From Pseudarthrobacter enclensis (lineage in GTDB: Bacteria; Actinomycetota; Actinomycetes; Actinomycetales; Micrococcaceae): DNA of 64,000 nucleotides. Both the position numbers and the translations under genes were made by a program. This document shows, piece by piece, positions 43,555 to 52,330 of the stretch. The stretch is taken from positions 50,902-114,901 of the forward strand of contig NZ_JAUSRE010000016.1 of NCBI RefSeq assembly GCF_030811655.1, written 5' to 3'. The notes below the pieces were generated by a model that saw nothing but the letters and a program-made list of their open reading frames with translations, did no database searches and was not told the origin of the DNA. Position 1 is the stretch's first letter, and every line of letters starts with the position of its first letter.

Positions 43555-43557
43555 GTT

Positions 43558-44583
43558 TCATGTACCGGTGCGCTGGGGCGTTCCGCTGGATTGGCGTGGG
43601 ATGAGTGTGGGCATGGCTCGGCGGATGAGGGGTTCGGTACCTGGATTGACGATGAGATCGATGGCGGTGGCTGCTATCTGGTCCAGGGGAACGTGCACCG
43701 AGGTTAGGGGCGTCGGCAGCCGGGCGGACAGCGGGGTGTCGTTGTATCCGACCAATGCCAGATGGTCGGGGATGCTGACCCCGTGGCGGTGGGCCGCCGC
43801 CATTACACCCATGGCGATGTTGTCATTGGCGGCGAAGATGGCTGTCGGGCGGGATTGCGGTGTTCCTGCGAGGAGCGTTTCGCCGGCCGTGTAGCCATTT
43901 TCGATGCCGTACCCGGCAGCGATAAGCCATTCTTCGCGCGGCTGGATGCCTGCTTCATGGAGTGCTTTGCGTGCCCCTGCCAAGCGTGCAGTTCCGGTGG
44001 AGGTGAAGGCGGGGCCGGTGACGACAGCAATGTTGCGATGGCCCAGGTCGATGAGGTGGCGTGTGGCGAGGTAGCCGCCAACCTCGTCGTCTCCGAGCGC
44101 CGAGGGGCTGATGCCGTCAGTTCGGAGCACTAGCGCATGCGCTACACGGCGCTCGCGCAGCAGCCGGGGCAGTTCGTCATCGAGTCGCGCCGTGGCCAGA
44201 ATCAGCCCGTCGACGTTTCTATCGAGGAGTGTTTCGGCCGCCCTGCGCTCATCCACGGGATCATCTCCGCTGGTGGCGACCATCGCAAAGTAGCCCCGGG
44301 AGGACGCTGCCTTTTCGAGTTCTTCGAACATCAGCGCCATAACCGTGTCGCTCAGACGCGGGACAAGGACACCAAGGGTTCGGGTCTCACCACGCCGCAA
44401 GCTTGAAGCAAAAGAGTTCCGGCGGTACCCGAGTTCCTCCGCGATCTTACGGACATGGGCTGCCGCCGCGGATCTGGAGGTTGTGCGTTCATCCAGGGCA
44501 CGGCTGGCCGTGGAGATGCTCACGCCGCTGGCAGCGGCAACGTCCTTCAGGGTAACGATAGCTGCGGGTAAGGCCTGCTCCAT
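43558..44583 (-). CDS. LacI-family transcriptional regulator
   Basis: A 341-residue LacI repressor. The N-terminal helix-turn-helix reads VTLKDVAAASGVSISTASRA, a hinge follows (YRRNSFASSLRRGETRTLGV), then the ligand domain with LALVGYNDTPLS. ATG 44583 has AGGAG at good spacing. The upstream open frame crosses the operator region and is not coding. Three AACGTT sites in the divergent gap and the neighbouring aldolase and transporter genes define its probable regulon. Confidence 0.93.
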   Translation of the reverse strand: MEQALPAAIVTLKDVAAASGVSISTASRALDERTTSRSAAAAHVRKIAEELGYRRNSFASSLRRGETRTLGVLVPRLSDTVMALMFEELEKAASSRGYFAMVATSGDDPVDERRAAETLLDRNVDGLILATARLDDELPRLLRERRVAHALVLRTDGISPSALGDDEVGGYLATRHLIDLGHRNIAVVTGPAFTSTGTARLAGARKALHEAGIQPREEWLIAAGYGIENGYTAGETLLAGTPQSRPTAIFAANDNIAMGVMAAAHRHGVSIPDHLALVGYNDTPLSARLPTPLTSVHVPLDQIAATAIDLIVNPGTEPLIRRAMPTLIPRQSSGTPQRTGT

Positions 44584-44635
44584 CGCGGTTCTCCTCTTCA
44601 GCAAGGGTGTAACAGCCACTCTATTCCTCCTTCTT

Positions 44636-44701
44636 GCAAACGTTCTCTTGACAGTGAGCTGCGACACGTGCAAACTTGAAAACGTTCCCGCAAACGTTCT
44701 C
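44636..44701. promoter_or_regulatory. LacI operators and promoter of the DHDPS-family operon
   Basis: Three AAACGTT-containing sites: GCAAACGTTCT (44636-44646), GAAAACGTTCCC (44678-44689) and GCAAACGTTCTC (44690-44701). The centre AACGTT is the CG-centred core of LacI-family operators. TTGACA (44648-44653) with CAAACT 17 bases on makes a plausible rightward promoter overlapped by the sites, so repression by occlusion is expected. Confidence 0.72.
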
Positions 44702-44749
44702 ATCATAGCGGGACTACCGAACATCAAAGAAGACAAGAAGGTAGCTGCA

Positions 44750-45685
44750 ATGGCACTCGATCTCCGGGGACTTAACCCCGCACCTGTCACCCCGTTCACC
44801 GAAGATGGCGCTGTCGACTTCGCTGCAATCCAGCGCCTGGGTTCGTGGCTCGGATCGATTGAGGGCGTGAAGAGCCTCGTCGTTCTGGGGCACGCCGGCG
44901 AAGGCACGTTCCTCACCGAAGAGGAGCAGCTGGACGTGATCCGCGCGTTCGTGGCATCGACCGACGGCCGGGTACCGGTTGTGGCTGGCATTACGAAGGA
45001 GGGCAACAAGACGGCGGCCCTCGAAGCCAGGAAGGCCGTCGAGGCCGGCGCGTCAGCTGGTCTCGTCTACCCCTCGCACGGGTGGCTGCGCTTCGGCTAC
45101 CAGAAGGGCGCGCCCCAGTCGCGCTATCAGGAGATCTACGACGAATCCGGTCTGCCGCTGATCCTGTTCCAGTACCCGGACAACACCAAGGCAAGCTACG
45201 ACCTCGACACCCAGCTGGAAATCGCCGGCCAGGAGGGAGTCTTTGCGACGAAGAACGGTGTCCGGAACATGCGCCGGTGGTACACCGAGATCCCCGCGCT
45301 CCGCGCCGCGTACCCCGAGCTGCAGGTGCTGTCCTGCCATGATGAGTACCTGCTGCCGACCATGTTCGATGTCGATGGTCTGCTCGTTGGCTACGGCAAC
45401 ATTGCTGCCGAACTGCTCGTTGAACTGATCGAAGCCGGCAAGGCGCAGGACTACCCGCGTGCCCACGCCATTCATGAGCGGCTGCTGCCGGTAACCAAGA
45501 ACGTTTACCACCGAGGGTCCCACATGGAGGGTACCGTCGCCCTGAAGTGGGGCCTCGTGAACCGCGGCATTCTGGACCACGCCACAGTGCGCACACCCCT
45601 CCTGCCCCTGCCCGAGGGCGCAGACACCGAGATTGCGGAAGCCTTCGCCGCCGCAAACATCGGCAAGGTCACCGTCAGCGCCTGA
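44750..45685 (+). CDS. Dihydrodipicolinate-synthase-family aldolase/dehydratase
   Basis: A 311-residue DapA-fold class I lyase. The catalytic Lys lies in VFATKNGVRN, the Tyr in LFQYPDNT and a VLGHAGEGTFLTEEEQ loop takes the place of the DapA GTTGE motif. It lies beside a LacI regulator and a sugar transporter rather than lysine genes, so a catabolic lyase acting on a keto-deoxy sugar acid or similar is likelier than lysine synthesis. ATG 44750 has only a weak AAGGTAG site. A long upstream in-frame extension is rejected. Confidence 0.85.
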   Translation: MALDLRGLNPAPVTPFTEDGAVDFAAIQRLGSWLGSIEGVKSLVVLGHAGEGTFLTEEEQLDVIRAFVASTDGRVPVVAGITKEGNKTAALEARKAVEAGASAGLVYPSHGWLRFGYQKGAPQSRYQEIYDESGLPLILFQYPDNTKASYDLDTQLEIAGQEGVFATKNGVRNMRRWYTEIPALRAAYPELQVLSCHDEYLLPTMFDVDGLLVGYGNIAAELLVELIEAGKAQDYPRAHAIHERLLPVTKNVYHRGSHMEGTVALKWGLVNRGILDHATVRTPLLPLPEGADTEIAEAFAAANIGKVTVSA

Positions 45686-45697
45686 TCCACGGATCCT

Positions 45698-45728
45698 GAG
45701 GATGGCGGGAGCAACTCCCGCCATCCTC
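45698..45728. terminator. Hairpin after the DHDPS-family gene
   Basis: A 14-base perfect stem (45698-45711 with 45715-45728) and a three-base CAA loop. There is no clear T-tract. It may reduce read-through into the transporter gene, which lies 74 bases downstream. Confidence 0.7.
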
Positions 45729-45801
45729 CCCTAAGCTTTAGCCATCTCCACTCTTGGTCAATGAGGACCCCAGCATCGCTGCTGGAGAAGGAGGACTCGC
45801 C

Positions 45802-47199
45802 ATGCGCGAGCCGAACAACACCAAAACCATGGCCGGCGGCCCCAATGCCGCCAGGATCAATGCCGAGCTTGTAGCCCGACTCGAACGGCTCCCGCTCACC
45901 CGCCGCCTGACCCTGATCCGCGTGGTCATCGGGTCAGCCACATTCTTCGACGCCTACACCGTCCTGGCAATCGCCTTCGCGATGCCCCAACTGTCCTCGG
46001 AATGGCACCTGAATGCCGGGGAAATCGGAATGATCCTTTCCGCCGGGTACGTCGGCCAGATCTTCGGGTCCCTCTTCTTCGGGCACCTCGCCGAAAGAAT
46101 CGGGCGACTGCCCGTCCTGCTCTTTACGATCCTGCTCTTCGTCTCCATGGACATCGCCTGCCTGTTCGCCTGGGGCGCCACGTCCATGATCATCTTCCGC
46201 TTCATCCAAGGCATCGGCACCGGCGGCGAAGTACCGGTCGCCAGCGCCTACATCAACGAATTCGTCGGGGCGAGGAAGCGCGGCAGGTTCTTCCTCCTCT
46301 ACGAGGTGATCTTCCCGGTCGGGCTGATGTTTGCCGGCATCGCCGGCTACTTCCTGGTCCCTGTCGTGGGCTGGAAAGCCATGTTCATCGTCGGCATCGT
46401 GCCGGCCCTGCTCACAATCCCCATGCGCTGGCTGATGCCTGAATCACCGCGCTGGCTCGCATCCAGGGGTCACGTCCACAAGGCCGAGACGGTCGTCGCC
46501 ATGCTCGAAAAGGAAGCAGTCAAGGCAGGACATACACTCTCCGAACCCGTGGTGCGGCCCGTTGACCCCAAGGCCACGGCCCGCACCGACTGGCGCGAAC
46601 TGTTCTCCGGGATATACAAAAAGCGCACCTTCATGATCTGGATGCTCTGGATCTGCGTCTACATGGTCAACAACGGTCTGGTCACCTGGCTGCCGACACT
46701 CTACAAGCAAACCTTCAACCTGCCCCTGCAAACCAGCCTCGCCTACGGCTGGGTCACGTCCGCCGTCGGCGTTGTGGCCTCCGCCCTCTGCGCGCTGCTC
46801 ATCGACCGCGTAGGCCGTAAACGCTGGTACACCGTCGCCTTCCTGGCCGCGACCGTCCCGCTCGTCATTCTCACCGCCCTCGGCGCCGTCTCAGCAACCC
46901 AGGTGGTCGTGTTCGCCAGCATCGCCTACGCCATCCTGCAGACCATCTCCTTCTCGCTCTACCTCTACTCCGCCGAGCTGTACCCCACCCGGCTCCGCGC
47001 CATCGGCACCGGCTTCGGCAGCGCCTGGCTCCGGGCAGGCTCCGCCATCGGCCCCATCCTGGTCGGCTGGATCGTGGACAACTACGGAATCAGCCTCGTA
47101 TTCACCGTCTTCGCAGCCGTCGCCCTCATCGGTGGCCTGGTGACTGTCTTCTTCGCCATCGAAACTAAAGGCCGGGTCCTTGAGGAACTCTCGCCCTAA
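45802..47199 (+). CDS. MFS transporter, sugar-porter-like
   Basis: A 465-residue twelve-helix transporter. Typical MFS/SP motifs are GHLAERIGRLPVL between helices 2 and 3, RFIQGIGTGGEVPVASAYIN in helix 4, PESPRWLASRG before the central loop and AELYPTRLRAIGTG. ATG 45802 follows AGGAGG. An upstream ATG at 45754 overlaps the leader. It probably imports the substrate of the DapA-fold lyase and is likely under the same LacI repressor. Confidence 0.9.
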   Translation: MREPNNTKTMAGGPNAARINAELVARLERLPLTRRLTLIRVVIGSATFFDAYTVLAIAFAMPQLSSEWHLNAGEIGMILSAGYVGQIFGSLFFGHLAERIGRLPVLLFTILLFVSMDIACLFAWGATSMIIFRFIQGIGTGGEVPVASAYINEFVGARKRGRFFLLYEVIFPVGLMFAGIAGYFLVPVVGWKAMFIVGIVPALLTIPMRWLMPESPRWLASRGHVHKAETVVAMLEKEAVKAGHTLSEPVVRPVDPKATARTDWRELFSGIYKKRTFMIWMLWICVYMVNNGLVTWLPTLYKQTFNLPLQTSLAYGWVTSAVGVVASALCALLIDRVGRKRWYTVAFLAATVPLVILTALGAVSATQVVVFASIAYAILQTISFSLYLYSAELYPTRLRAIGTGFGSAWLRAGSAIGPILVGWIVDNYGISLVFTVFAAVALIGGLVTVFFAIETKGRVLEELSP

Positions 47200-47222
47200 C
47201 TCCGTCGAACCCGCCTCAATAG

Positions 47223-47256
47223 CAGCGCCACGCACCAACTCCGGTCCGTGGCGCTG
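47223..47256. terminator. Hairpin downstream of the MFS gene
   Basis: A ten-base perfect stem CAGCGCCACG (47223-47232) with 47247-47256 and a 14-base loop, 24 bases after the stop codon. No T-tract follows, so termination is plausible but unproven. Confidence 0.5.
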
Positions 47257-47286
47257 CCGTTGTCAGTCAAGGACTACGCCCGGAAC

Positions 47287-47430
47287 ATGGCTTCCCGGTC
47301 TGCCCTGATCGCAAGTGCGAGCATCGCAGGGTCGGCCCTGGCCTACTGGCTGAATCGATACGGCGGGCGCTCGCGCTGCTCCCAGACGGGCAAAACGTCG
47401 ACCTCAAAGGCGCAGGGCTGCAGGTGAGGC
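47287..47430 (+). pseudogene. Remnant of an FAD-dependent monooxygenase
   Basis: From ATG 47287 the frame reads ALIASASIAGSALAYWLNRY, a degraded copy of the GASIAGPALAYWLxRYG dinucleotide-binding start of PHBH/TetX-type monooxygenases. After RYGG the match continues in another frame (LLPDGQNVDLKGAGLQV), equivalent to the family's RxGGQNVDVRGAG block. So about ten codons are missing and the frame is shifted. Nothing of the remaining ~350 residues follows. The gene is a dead fragment beside the transporter. The rest of 47200-47493 holds only the hairpin. Confidence 0.65.
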
Positions 47431-47493
47431 CGCTTATGACCCGTCACGGTCATCGATTGGCAGAATCCTATAGGCGGGTGCCACCATTATTGG

Positions 47494-48495
47494 ATGCTTG
47501 AGGCAACTAAACCCCAGAAGTCCCCGGACGGAACAACACCCGTCAACCCCGCTCTCGAAGTAGAAAGCAGGATTGCCCGCATCGCGGTGACGGTATTCCC
47601 CATCCTGGTGGTCGTCGCAGGTATCCTCGGTTTCCTCCTCCCCGGAGTCTTCAAGCCCATGGGGCCGGGCGTTCCCTACCTGCTGGGCATCATTATGTTC
47701 TGCATGGGCCTGACCCTGACCCCGCCGGATTTCGCTGCCGTGGCCAAGCGGCCGTGGGCAGTGGCGCTGGGCATCGTTGCCCACTACGTCATCATGCCCG
47801 GCGCCGGCTGGCTGATCGCGGGTGCCCTCAACCTCAGCCCGGAACTGGCCGTCGGCGTGATCCTGGTGGGCTGTGCTCCCTCCGGCACGGCCTCGAACGT
47901 GATGGCCTTCCTGGCCAAGGGCGACGTTGCCCTGTCAGTGGCAGTCGCATCGGTGTCCACCCTGATAGCCCCGATCGTCACCCCGCTGCTGGTCCTCTTC
48001 CTGGCTGGCTCATACCTGCAGATCGACGCCGCCGGCATGGTCCTGGACATCGTCAAGACCGTGCTGCTGCCGGTGGTCGCCGGACTCCTGGCCCGGCTGT
48101 TCCTCAAGAAGCTCGTAGCCAAGGTGCTGCCGGCACTGCCGTGGGCCTCCGCCGTCGTGATCTCCCTGATCGTGGCCATCGTGGTGGCCGGGAGCGCCAG
48201 CAAGATCATCGACGCCGGCGCCATCGTGTTCCTCGCCGTGGTGCTGCACAACGGCTTCGGCCTGGGCCTGGGCTACCTTGCGGGCAAACTCGGCCGCCTG
48301 GATGACAAAGCCCGCCGCGCCCTTGCCTTCGAAGTGGGCATGCAGAACTCCGGCCTTGCATCGACCCTCGCCATCGCCCACTTCACGCCGCTGGCCGCAC
48401 TGCCGTCCGCCGTCTTCTCCCTGTGGCACAACATCTCCGGCGCCATCGTGGCTGCCTGGCTGGCCCGGCGTCCGCTGCAGGACAAGCAGGCCTAA
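47494..48495 (+). CDS. Bile acid:sodium symporter (BASS) family transporter
   Basis: A 333-residue protein with about nine to ten hydrophobic helices. The BASS hallmarks are MFCMGLTLTPPDF, then VGCAPSGTASNVMAFLAKGD and FEVGMQNSGLASTLA. Members carry organic anions such as pantoate, pyruvate or sulphonates with sodium. No ribosome-binding site precedes the ATG at 47494. The substrate is unknown, and neighbours give no firm clue. Confidence 0.88.
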   Translation: MLEATKPQKSPDGTTPVNPALEVESRIARIAVTVFPILVVVAGILGFLLPGVFKPMGPGVPYLLGIIMFCMGLTLTPPDFAAVAKRPWAVALGIVAHYVIMPGAGWLIAGALNLSPELAVGVILVGCAPSGTASNVMAFLAKGDVALSVAVASVSTLIAPIVTPLLVLFLAGSYLQIDAAGMVLDIVKTVLLPVVAGLLARLFLKKLVAKVLPALPWASAVVISLIVAIVVAGSASKIIDAGAIVFLAVVLHNGFGLGLGYLAGKLGRLDDKARRALAFEVGMQNSGLASTLAIAHFTPLAALPSAVFSLWHNISGAIVAAWLARRPLQDKQA

Positions 48496-48588
48496 GCAGC
48501 ACGTTTCCAGCAGGCCATTTCGGGTACAGGAACCGGTAGGGGCAGCGCCGTCGACGCTGCCCGCCGGTTCCTGCGAGGAGATGGACAG

Positions 48589-51054
48589 ATGGCTCGGATT
48601 GACCGAATAGCTGAACCATGGGGGACACGGACGCCATACGCCAGCGGCGGTGAATGGCCGGTCAGGGTGGACACGCACCTGGCCGAGGGGGTGGCCGCGG
48701 AGGACGTGGACCGGTGGGTCCAGACGGCGTCGCTCCTTCACTCAAACGGCGATGCCATGGACATCGCCGTCAAGGACAACCGGATCGTCGGCGTGCGCGG
48801 GCGGGCCTCGGACCGGGTCAACCACGGCCGGCTTGGACCGAAGGACCTGTACGGCTGGCAGGCGAACGCCTCCCCGGACCGGCTCACCAAACCCCTGATC
48901 CGCGAGGGCGGGAAACTGGTGGAAACGGACTGGGACACCGCCATGCAGCGCATCCTGGACCGGTCCAAGGCGCTGCTCGCGGAGCAGGGCCCCAGCGCCC
49001 TCGGTTTCTACACCACCGGCCAGCTCTTCTCCGAGGAGTACTACACCCTGGGCACGCTGGCGCATGGGGGCATCGGCACCAACCACGTGGACGGCAACAC
49101 CCGGCTCTGCACCGCGACGGCGGGGGAGGCGCTGAAGGAGTCCTTTGGCTGCGACGGCCAGCCCGGCTCCTACACGGACGTGGACTACGCCGATGTGATC
49201 GCACTCTACGGGCACAATGTGGCCGAGACCCAGACGGTCCTCTGGACCCGGATGCTGGACCGGCTGGCCGGTCCCAACCCGCCCAAAATCATCTGCGTGG
49301 ACCCGCGCATGACCCCCGTGGCCAAGGCCGCCACCGTGCACCTCGCTCCGCGGCCAGGCACCAACGTGGCCCTCATGAACGGCATCCTGCACGAGATCAT
49401 CACCAACGGCTGGGTGGACCAGGAGTACATCCAGGCGCACACCGTGGGGTTCTCCGAGCTGGAAAAAGAGGCCAAGAACTATCCGCCGGCCCTGGTGGCG
49501 CAGATCTGCGGCGTCCCTGCGGAGCAAATCCAGGAGGCCGCCGGCATTATCGGCCACGCCGAGCGGCTGCTGTCCACGGTGCTGCAGGGCTTCTACCAGT
49601 CCAACCAGGCCACCGCTGCCGCCGTGCAGGTCAACAACGTCAACATCATCCGCGGCATGCTGGGCAAACCCGGCTGCGGCATCCTGCAGATGAACGGCCA
49701 GCCCACCGCGGAAAACACCCGCGAATGCGGAGCCGACGGCGACCTGGCCGCCTTCCGGAACTGGTCCAACGACGCACACGTCCAGGACCTGGCCCGGGTC
49801 TGGAACATCGACCCCATGGCCATCCCGCACTACTCCCCGCCCACGCATGTGATGCAGATGATGCGGTACGCGGAGGACGGCTCCATCCGAATGCTGTGGG
49901 TCAGCGGAACGAATCCCGCCGTCTCGCTCCCCGAACTGGCACGCATCCGCAGCATCCTGGAGCAGGACCGCCTGTTCCTGGTGGTGCAGGACATCTTCCT
50001 GTCCGAGACCGCCCAGCTGGCCGACGTCGTCCTTCCCGCCGCAACCTGGGGCGAAAAGACGGGCACCTTCACCAACGTGGACCGCACCGTCCATCTTTCG
50101 GAGAAGGCCGTGGACCCGCCCGGCGAGGCCAAGCCGGACCTGGAGATCTTCATCGATTACGCGCACCGGATGGGCCTCCAGGACAAGGACGGGCAGCCCC
50201 TGATCAAGTGGCACGATCCCGAGTCCGCCTTCGAAGCCTGGAAGGAATGCACCCGGGGACGCCCTTGCGACTACACCGGCATCACCTATGACAAACTGCG
50301 CGGCGGTTCCGGCATCCAGTGGCCGTGCAACGAGGAGAACCCGGACGGCACCGAGCGGATCTACGCGGACGGGAAGTTCTGGGCGCACCCGGAGTACTGC
50401 GAAACCTATGGCCGTGACCTCATCACCGGCGCGCCCGTGGAGCCGAAGGAGTACAAGGCCCTGAACCCCGAGGGTAAAGCCATCATCAAGGCCGCCGAAT
50501 ACATGCCGCCGCACGAGCTGCCCAGCCAGGACTTCCCACTCCAGCTCATCACAGGGCGCACGCTTTACCAGTTCCACACGCGCACCAAGACCGGCCGGGC
50601 GCCGGAGCTGCAGGCAGCGGCGCCTGACGTCTGGGTTGAGTTGTCGGCGGACGACGCCGGCGCGTACGGGATTGCCGAGGGCGACCTTGCGGAGGTGGAG
50701 ACACCCCGCGGTTCGGTCCGTGCCAAGGTGCGGATCAGCGGCATCCGGAACGGCGTGCTGTTCCTGCCGTTCCATTACGGCTACTGGGACACTGACGGCG
50801 GACACCAGCCGGACGGTGCAGGCAGGGCGGCGAACGAACTGACCATCACCGGTTGGGATGCCGCGTCCAAGCAGCCCATCTTCAAGACGGCGGCGGCAAG
50901 GATTACCAGGGTTGCCGGTGGTGACGGCCCGTCCCCGGCGCCCACCACCACAGCGTCGGCGCCGGCCGGCGACTTCCCGGACGACGCGAGGACCAGGGGA
51001 ATAGCCACAGCCTTGGCCGATGAAGCCACTGAAACGGCAGGAGGGGAACGATGA
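48589..51054 (+). CDS. Molybdopterin oxidoreductase lacking the N-terminal Fe-S cluster motif
   Basis: An 821-residue protein with the fold order of the DMSO-reductase/nitrate-reductase family. The Mo-bis-MGD domains include the possible Mo ligand Cys174 (GNTRLCTATAGE), VNNVNIIRGMLGKPG, WGEKTGTFTNVDRTVH, and the C-terminal cofactor domain (LITGRTLYQFHTRTKTGR). The usual CxxC-x3-C...C iron-sulphur site is absent: residues 44-66 read VQTASLLHSNGDAMDIAVKD, and the fourth position is Gly83 in GRLGPKD. There is no Tat signal, so it is cytoplasmic. The substrate is unknown. The GAGGAG ribosome-binding site and the coupled downstream gene support the call. Confidence 0.9.
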   Translation: MARIDRIAEPWGTRTPYASGGEWPVRVDTHLAEGVAAEDVDRWVQTASLLHSNGDAMDIAVKDNRIVGVRGRASDRVNHGRLGPKDLYGWQANASPDRLTKPLIREGGKLVETDWDTAMQRILDRSKALLAEQGPSALGFYTTGQLFSEEYYTLGTLAHGGIGTNHVDGNTRLCTATAGEALKESFGCDGQPGSYTDVDYADVIALYGHNVAETQTVLWTRMLDRLAGPNPPKIICVDPRMTPVAKAATVHLAPRPGTNVALMNGILHEIITNGWVDQEYIQAHTVGFSELEKEAKNYPPALVAQICGVPAEQIQEAAGIIGHAERLLSTVLQGFYQSNQATAAAVQVNNVNIIRGMLGKPGCGILQMNGQPTAENTRECGADGDLAAFRNWSNDAHVQDLARVWNIDPMAIPHYSPPTHVMQMMRYAEDGSIRMLWVSGTNPAVSLPELARIRSILEQDRLFLVVQDIFLSETAQLADVVLPAATWGEKTGTFTNVDRTVHLSEKAVDPPGEAKPDLEIFIDYAHRMGLQDKDGQPLIKWHDPESAFEAWKECTRGRPCDYTGITYDKLRGGSGIQWPCNEENPDGTERIYADGKFWAHPEYCETYGRDLITGAPVEPKEYKALNPEGKAIIKAAEYMPPHELPSQDFPLQLITGRTLYQFHTRTKTGRAPELQAAAPDVWVELSADDAGAYGIAEGDLAEVETPRGSVRAKVRISGIRNGVLFLPFHYGYWDTDGGHQPDGAGRAANELTITGWDAASKQPIFKTAAARITRVAGGDGPSPAPTTTASAPAGDFPDDARTRGIATALADEATETAGGER

Positions 51055-51533
51055 AATTCGGGCTGGTACTGGAGGAGATGCACCGCTCCGAAAACGACTT
51101 GGCGCACCACCTGCTGGTCATCTCGGAGCGGCACAAGGTGGACCACGAGATCTACCACCTGGCCCGGGACCTGGCCCGCTGGTCCCAGCAGCACGTGCGG
51201 GAGATCGCGGACATCGCCGGGAACTACGGACAGGACCTGGACCCGGAGCCCCGGGGCGAAATGGGGCTGATGGAAACTGTCCGGGAGAAAGGCAGCGAGA
51301 TGGTGGGACGGCGCCCCGAAACCGGCATGCTGCTGCTCCGGGACCTGCGCGAACTCTACCTGAAGGCCTGCGGAGTCTCTGCCGACTGGGAACTGCTGGC
51401 TCAGGCCGCGCAGGGCATGAAGGACAAGAACCTGCTGGCCCTGGCCGAGAGATGCCATCCGCAGACAATCCGCCAGATGAAGTGGGCAAACGGCAAGTTG
51501 AAGGAGTCCGCCACCCAGGTCCTGGTCAGTTAG
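51051..51533 (+). CDS. Helical partner protein of the molybdoenzyme
   Basis: A 160-residue, almost entirely helical protein with no known domain that I recognise. The first 60 residues are rich in His and Glu (ENDLAHHLLVISERHKVDHE, then IYHLARDLARWSQQHVREIA), which could be a four-helix bundle or a metal/haem site. The start overlaps the molybdoenzyme stop by four bases (ATGA), so the two are probably made together. It could be a chaperone or an electron-transfer subunit replacing the missing Fe-S cluster. Both are guesses. Confidence 0.72.
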   Translation: MKFGLVLEEMHRSENDLAHHLLVISERHKVDHEIYHLARDLARWSQQHVREIADIAGNYGQDLDPEPRGEMGLMETVREKGSEMVGRRPETGMLLLRDLRELYLKACGVSADWELLAQAAQGMKDKNLLALAERCHPQTIRQMKWANGKLKESATQVLVS

Positions 51534-51619
51534 GGGTATCTCCAACCTTGTTGATCGATCCGGCCACGAGTATGGATTCCAATAGTTGAAACCCGACCGT
51601 GGCCGGCCTTCGCCCCCTG

Positions 51620-51919
51620 CTATCCCTCACATTCCTTGCAGTACTTCTTACCGTCTTTCTCGCGGGCCAACTGGCTGCGGTGATGGACCAGGAAGCAGGA
51701 CATACAGGTGAATTCGTCTGCCTGTACCGGGACCACCTGGATGAGGAGCTCCTCGTTGGAGAGGTCGGCGCCGGGCAGCTCAAAGCTGTCCGCGAGGTCC
51801 GTCTCGTCCAGGTCCGGGGCGGCCTCCCGGCGGCCGGACTTGTCGGACTTCAGCTCCTCCAAAGCGACGTTCGGCTCTTCCTCGGGAGTCACCCGCGGAG
51901 CGTCGTAGTCAACTGACAT
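51620..51919 (-). CDS. DUF4193 family protein
   Basis: A 99-residue actinobacterial protein. The conserved N-terminus (YDAPRVTPEEE), the central DETDLADSFELPGADLS block and a C-terminal zinc-ribbon-like part (FTCMSCFLVHHRSQLA and YCKECEG) identify DUF4193. The function is unknown. ATG 51919 follows AGGAG at somewhat long spacing. The open frame upstream lacks coding character. Confidence 0.9.
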   Translation of the reverse strand: MSVDYDAPRVTPEEEPNVALEELKSDKSGRREAAPDLDETDLADSFELPGADLSNEELLIQVVPVQADEFTCMSCFLVHHRSQLAREKDGKKYCKECEG

Positions 51920-52330
51920 GTGGTGTGTTCTCCTGTCCAGCTGCTGGTGTCCGGATTGTTCCGGACAGATCGACAACGCCGGACGGGGACAACAAATTCC
52001 CGCGAGGGCCAGGGTTGTTTCCGCGCAGGGCGCGCGCCGCCTGGACCAGGGCCAGCGGACCCCATACGCATACCAGGTCCCGCGCCCGCCATGCCGTAGT
52101 CGGCAATGGGCCGGGGCAGCCAGCCCTCCCGCAAACGGGTGGCACTCCGGGCTGGTGACCATCCATGACATCGTCAACGCCCCGATGACGCGATTGAGAC
52201 CCCGCCGCACGTAAATGTTGGCATGCTTGGACCCAAGCCCACGTTCCAGGTTCCGGGCGGCCCGACCTTCAGCCGTCGCGGGCCAGCCCCGTGACTCCCG
52301 TACGTCAACCATCAACCGATAGGCCCGCCC
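51920..52330. other. Intergenic stretch without a convincing gene
   Basis: These 411 bases lie between divergent DUF4193 and 2-hydroxyacid dehydrogenase genes. Open frames exist on both strands but none has a ribosome-binding site or a recognisable domain. A minus-strand frame reading WRARDLVCVWGPLALVQAAR (about 52030-52090) faintly resembles a small membrane-protein tail and may be a relic. Promoters for both flanking genes must lie here; none is obvious. Confidence 0.5.

Noticed and set aside
44584..45009. 142-residue N-terminal extension of the LacI regulator
   Set aside because: It overlaps the divergent gene and operators. The LacI helix-turn-helix starts directly after ATG 44583.
44750..45685. 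dapA of lysine biosynthesis
   Set aside because: The surroundings are catabolic (LacI, sugar transporter) and the DapA GTTGE region is altered to GHAGEGT.
48742..50805. 687-codon minus-strand open frame opposite the molybdopterin oxidoreductase
   Set aside because: Antisense artefact; the plus-strand frame has clear family motifs.
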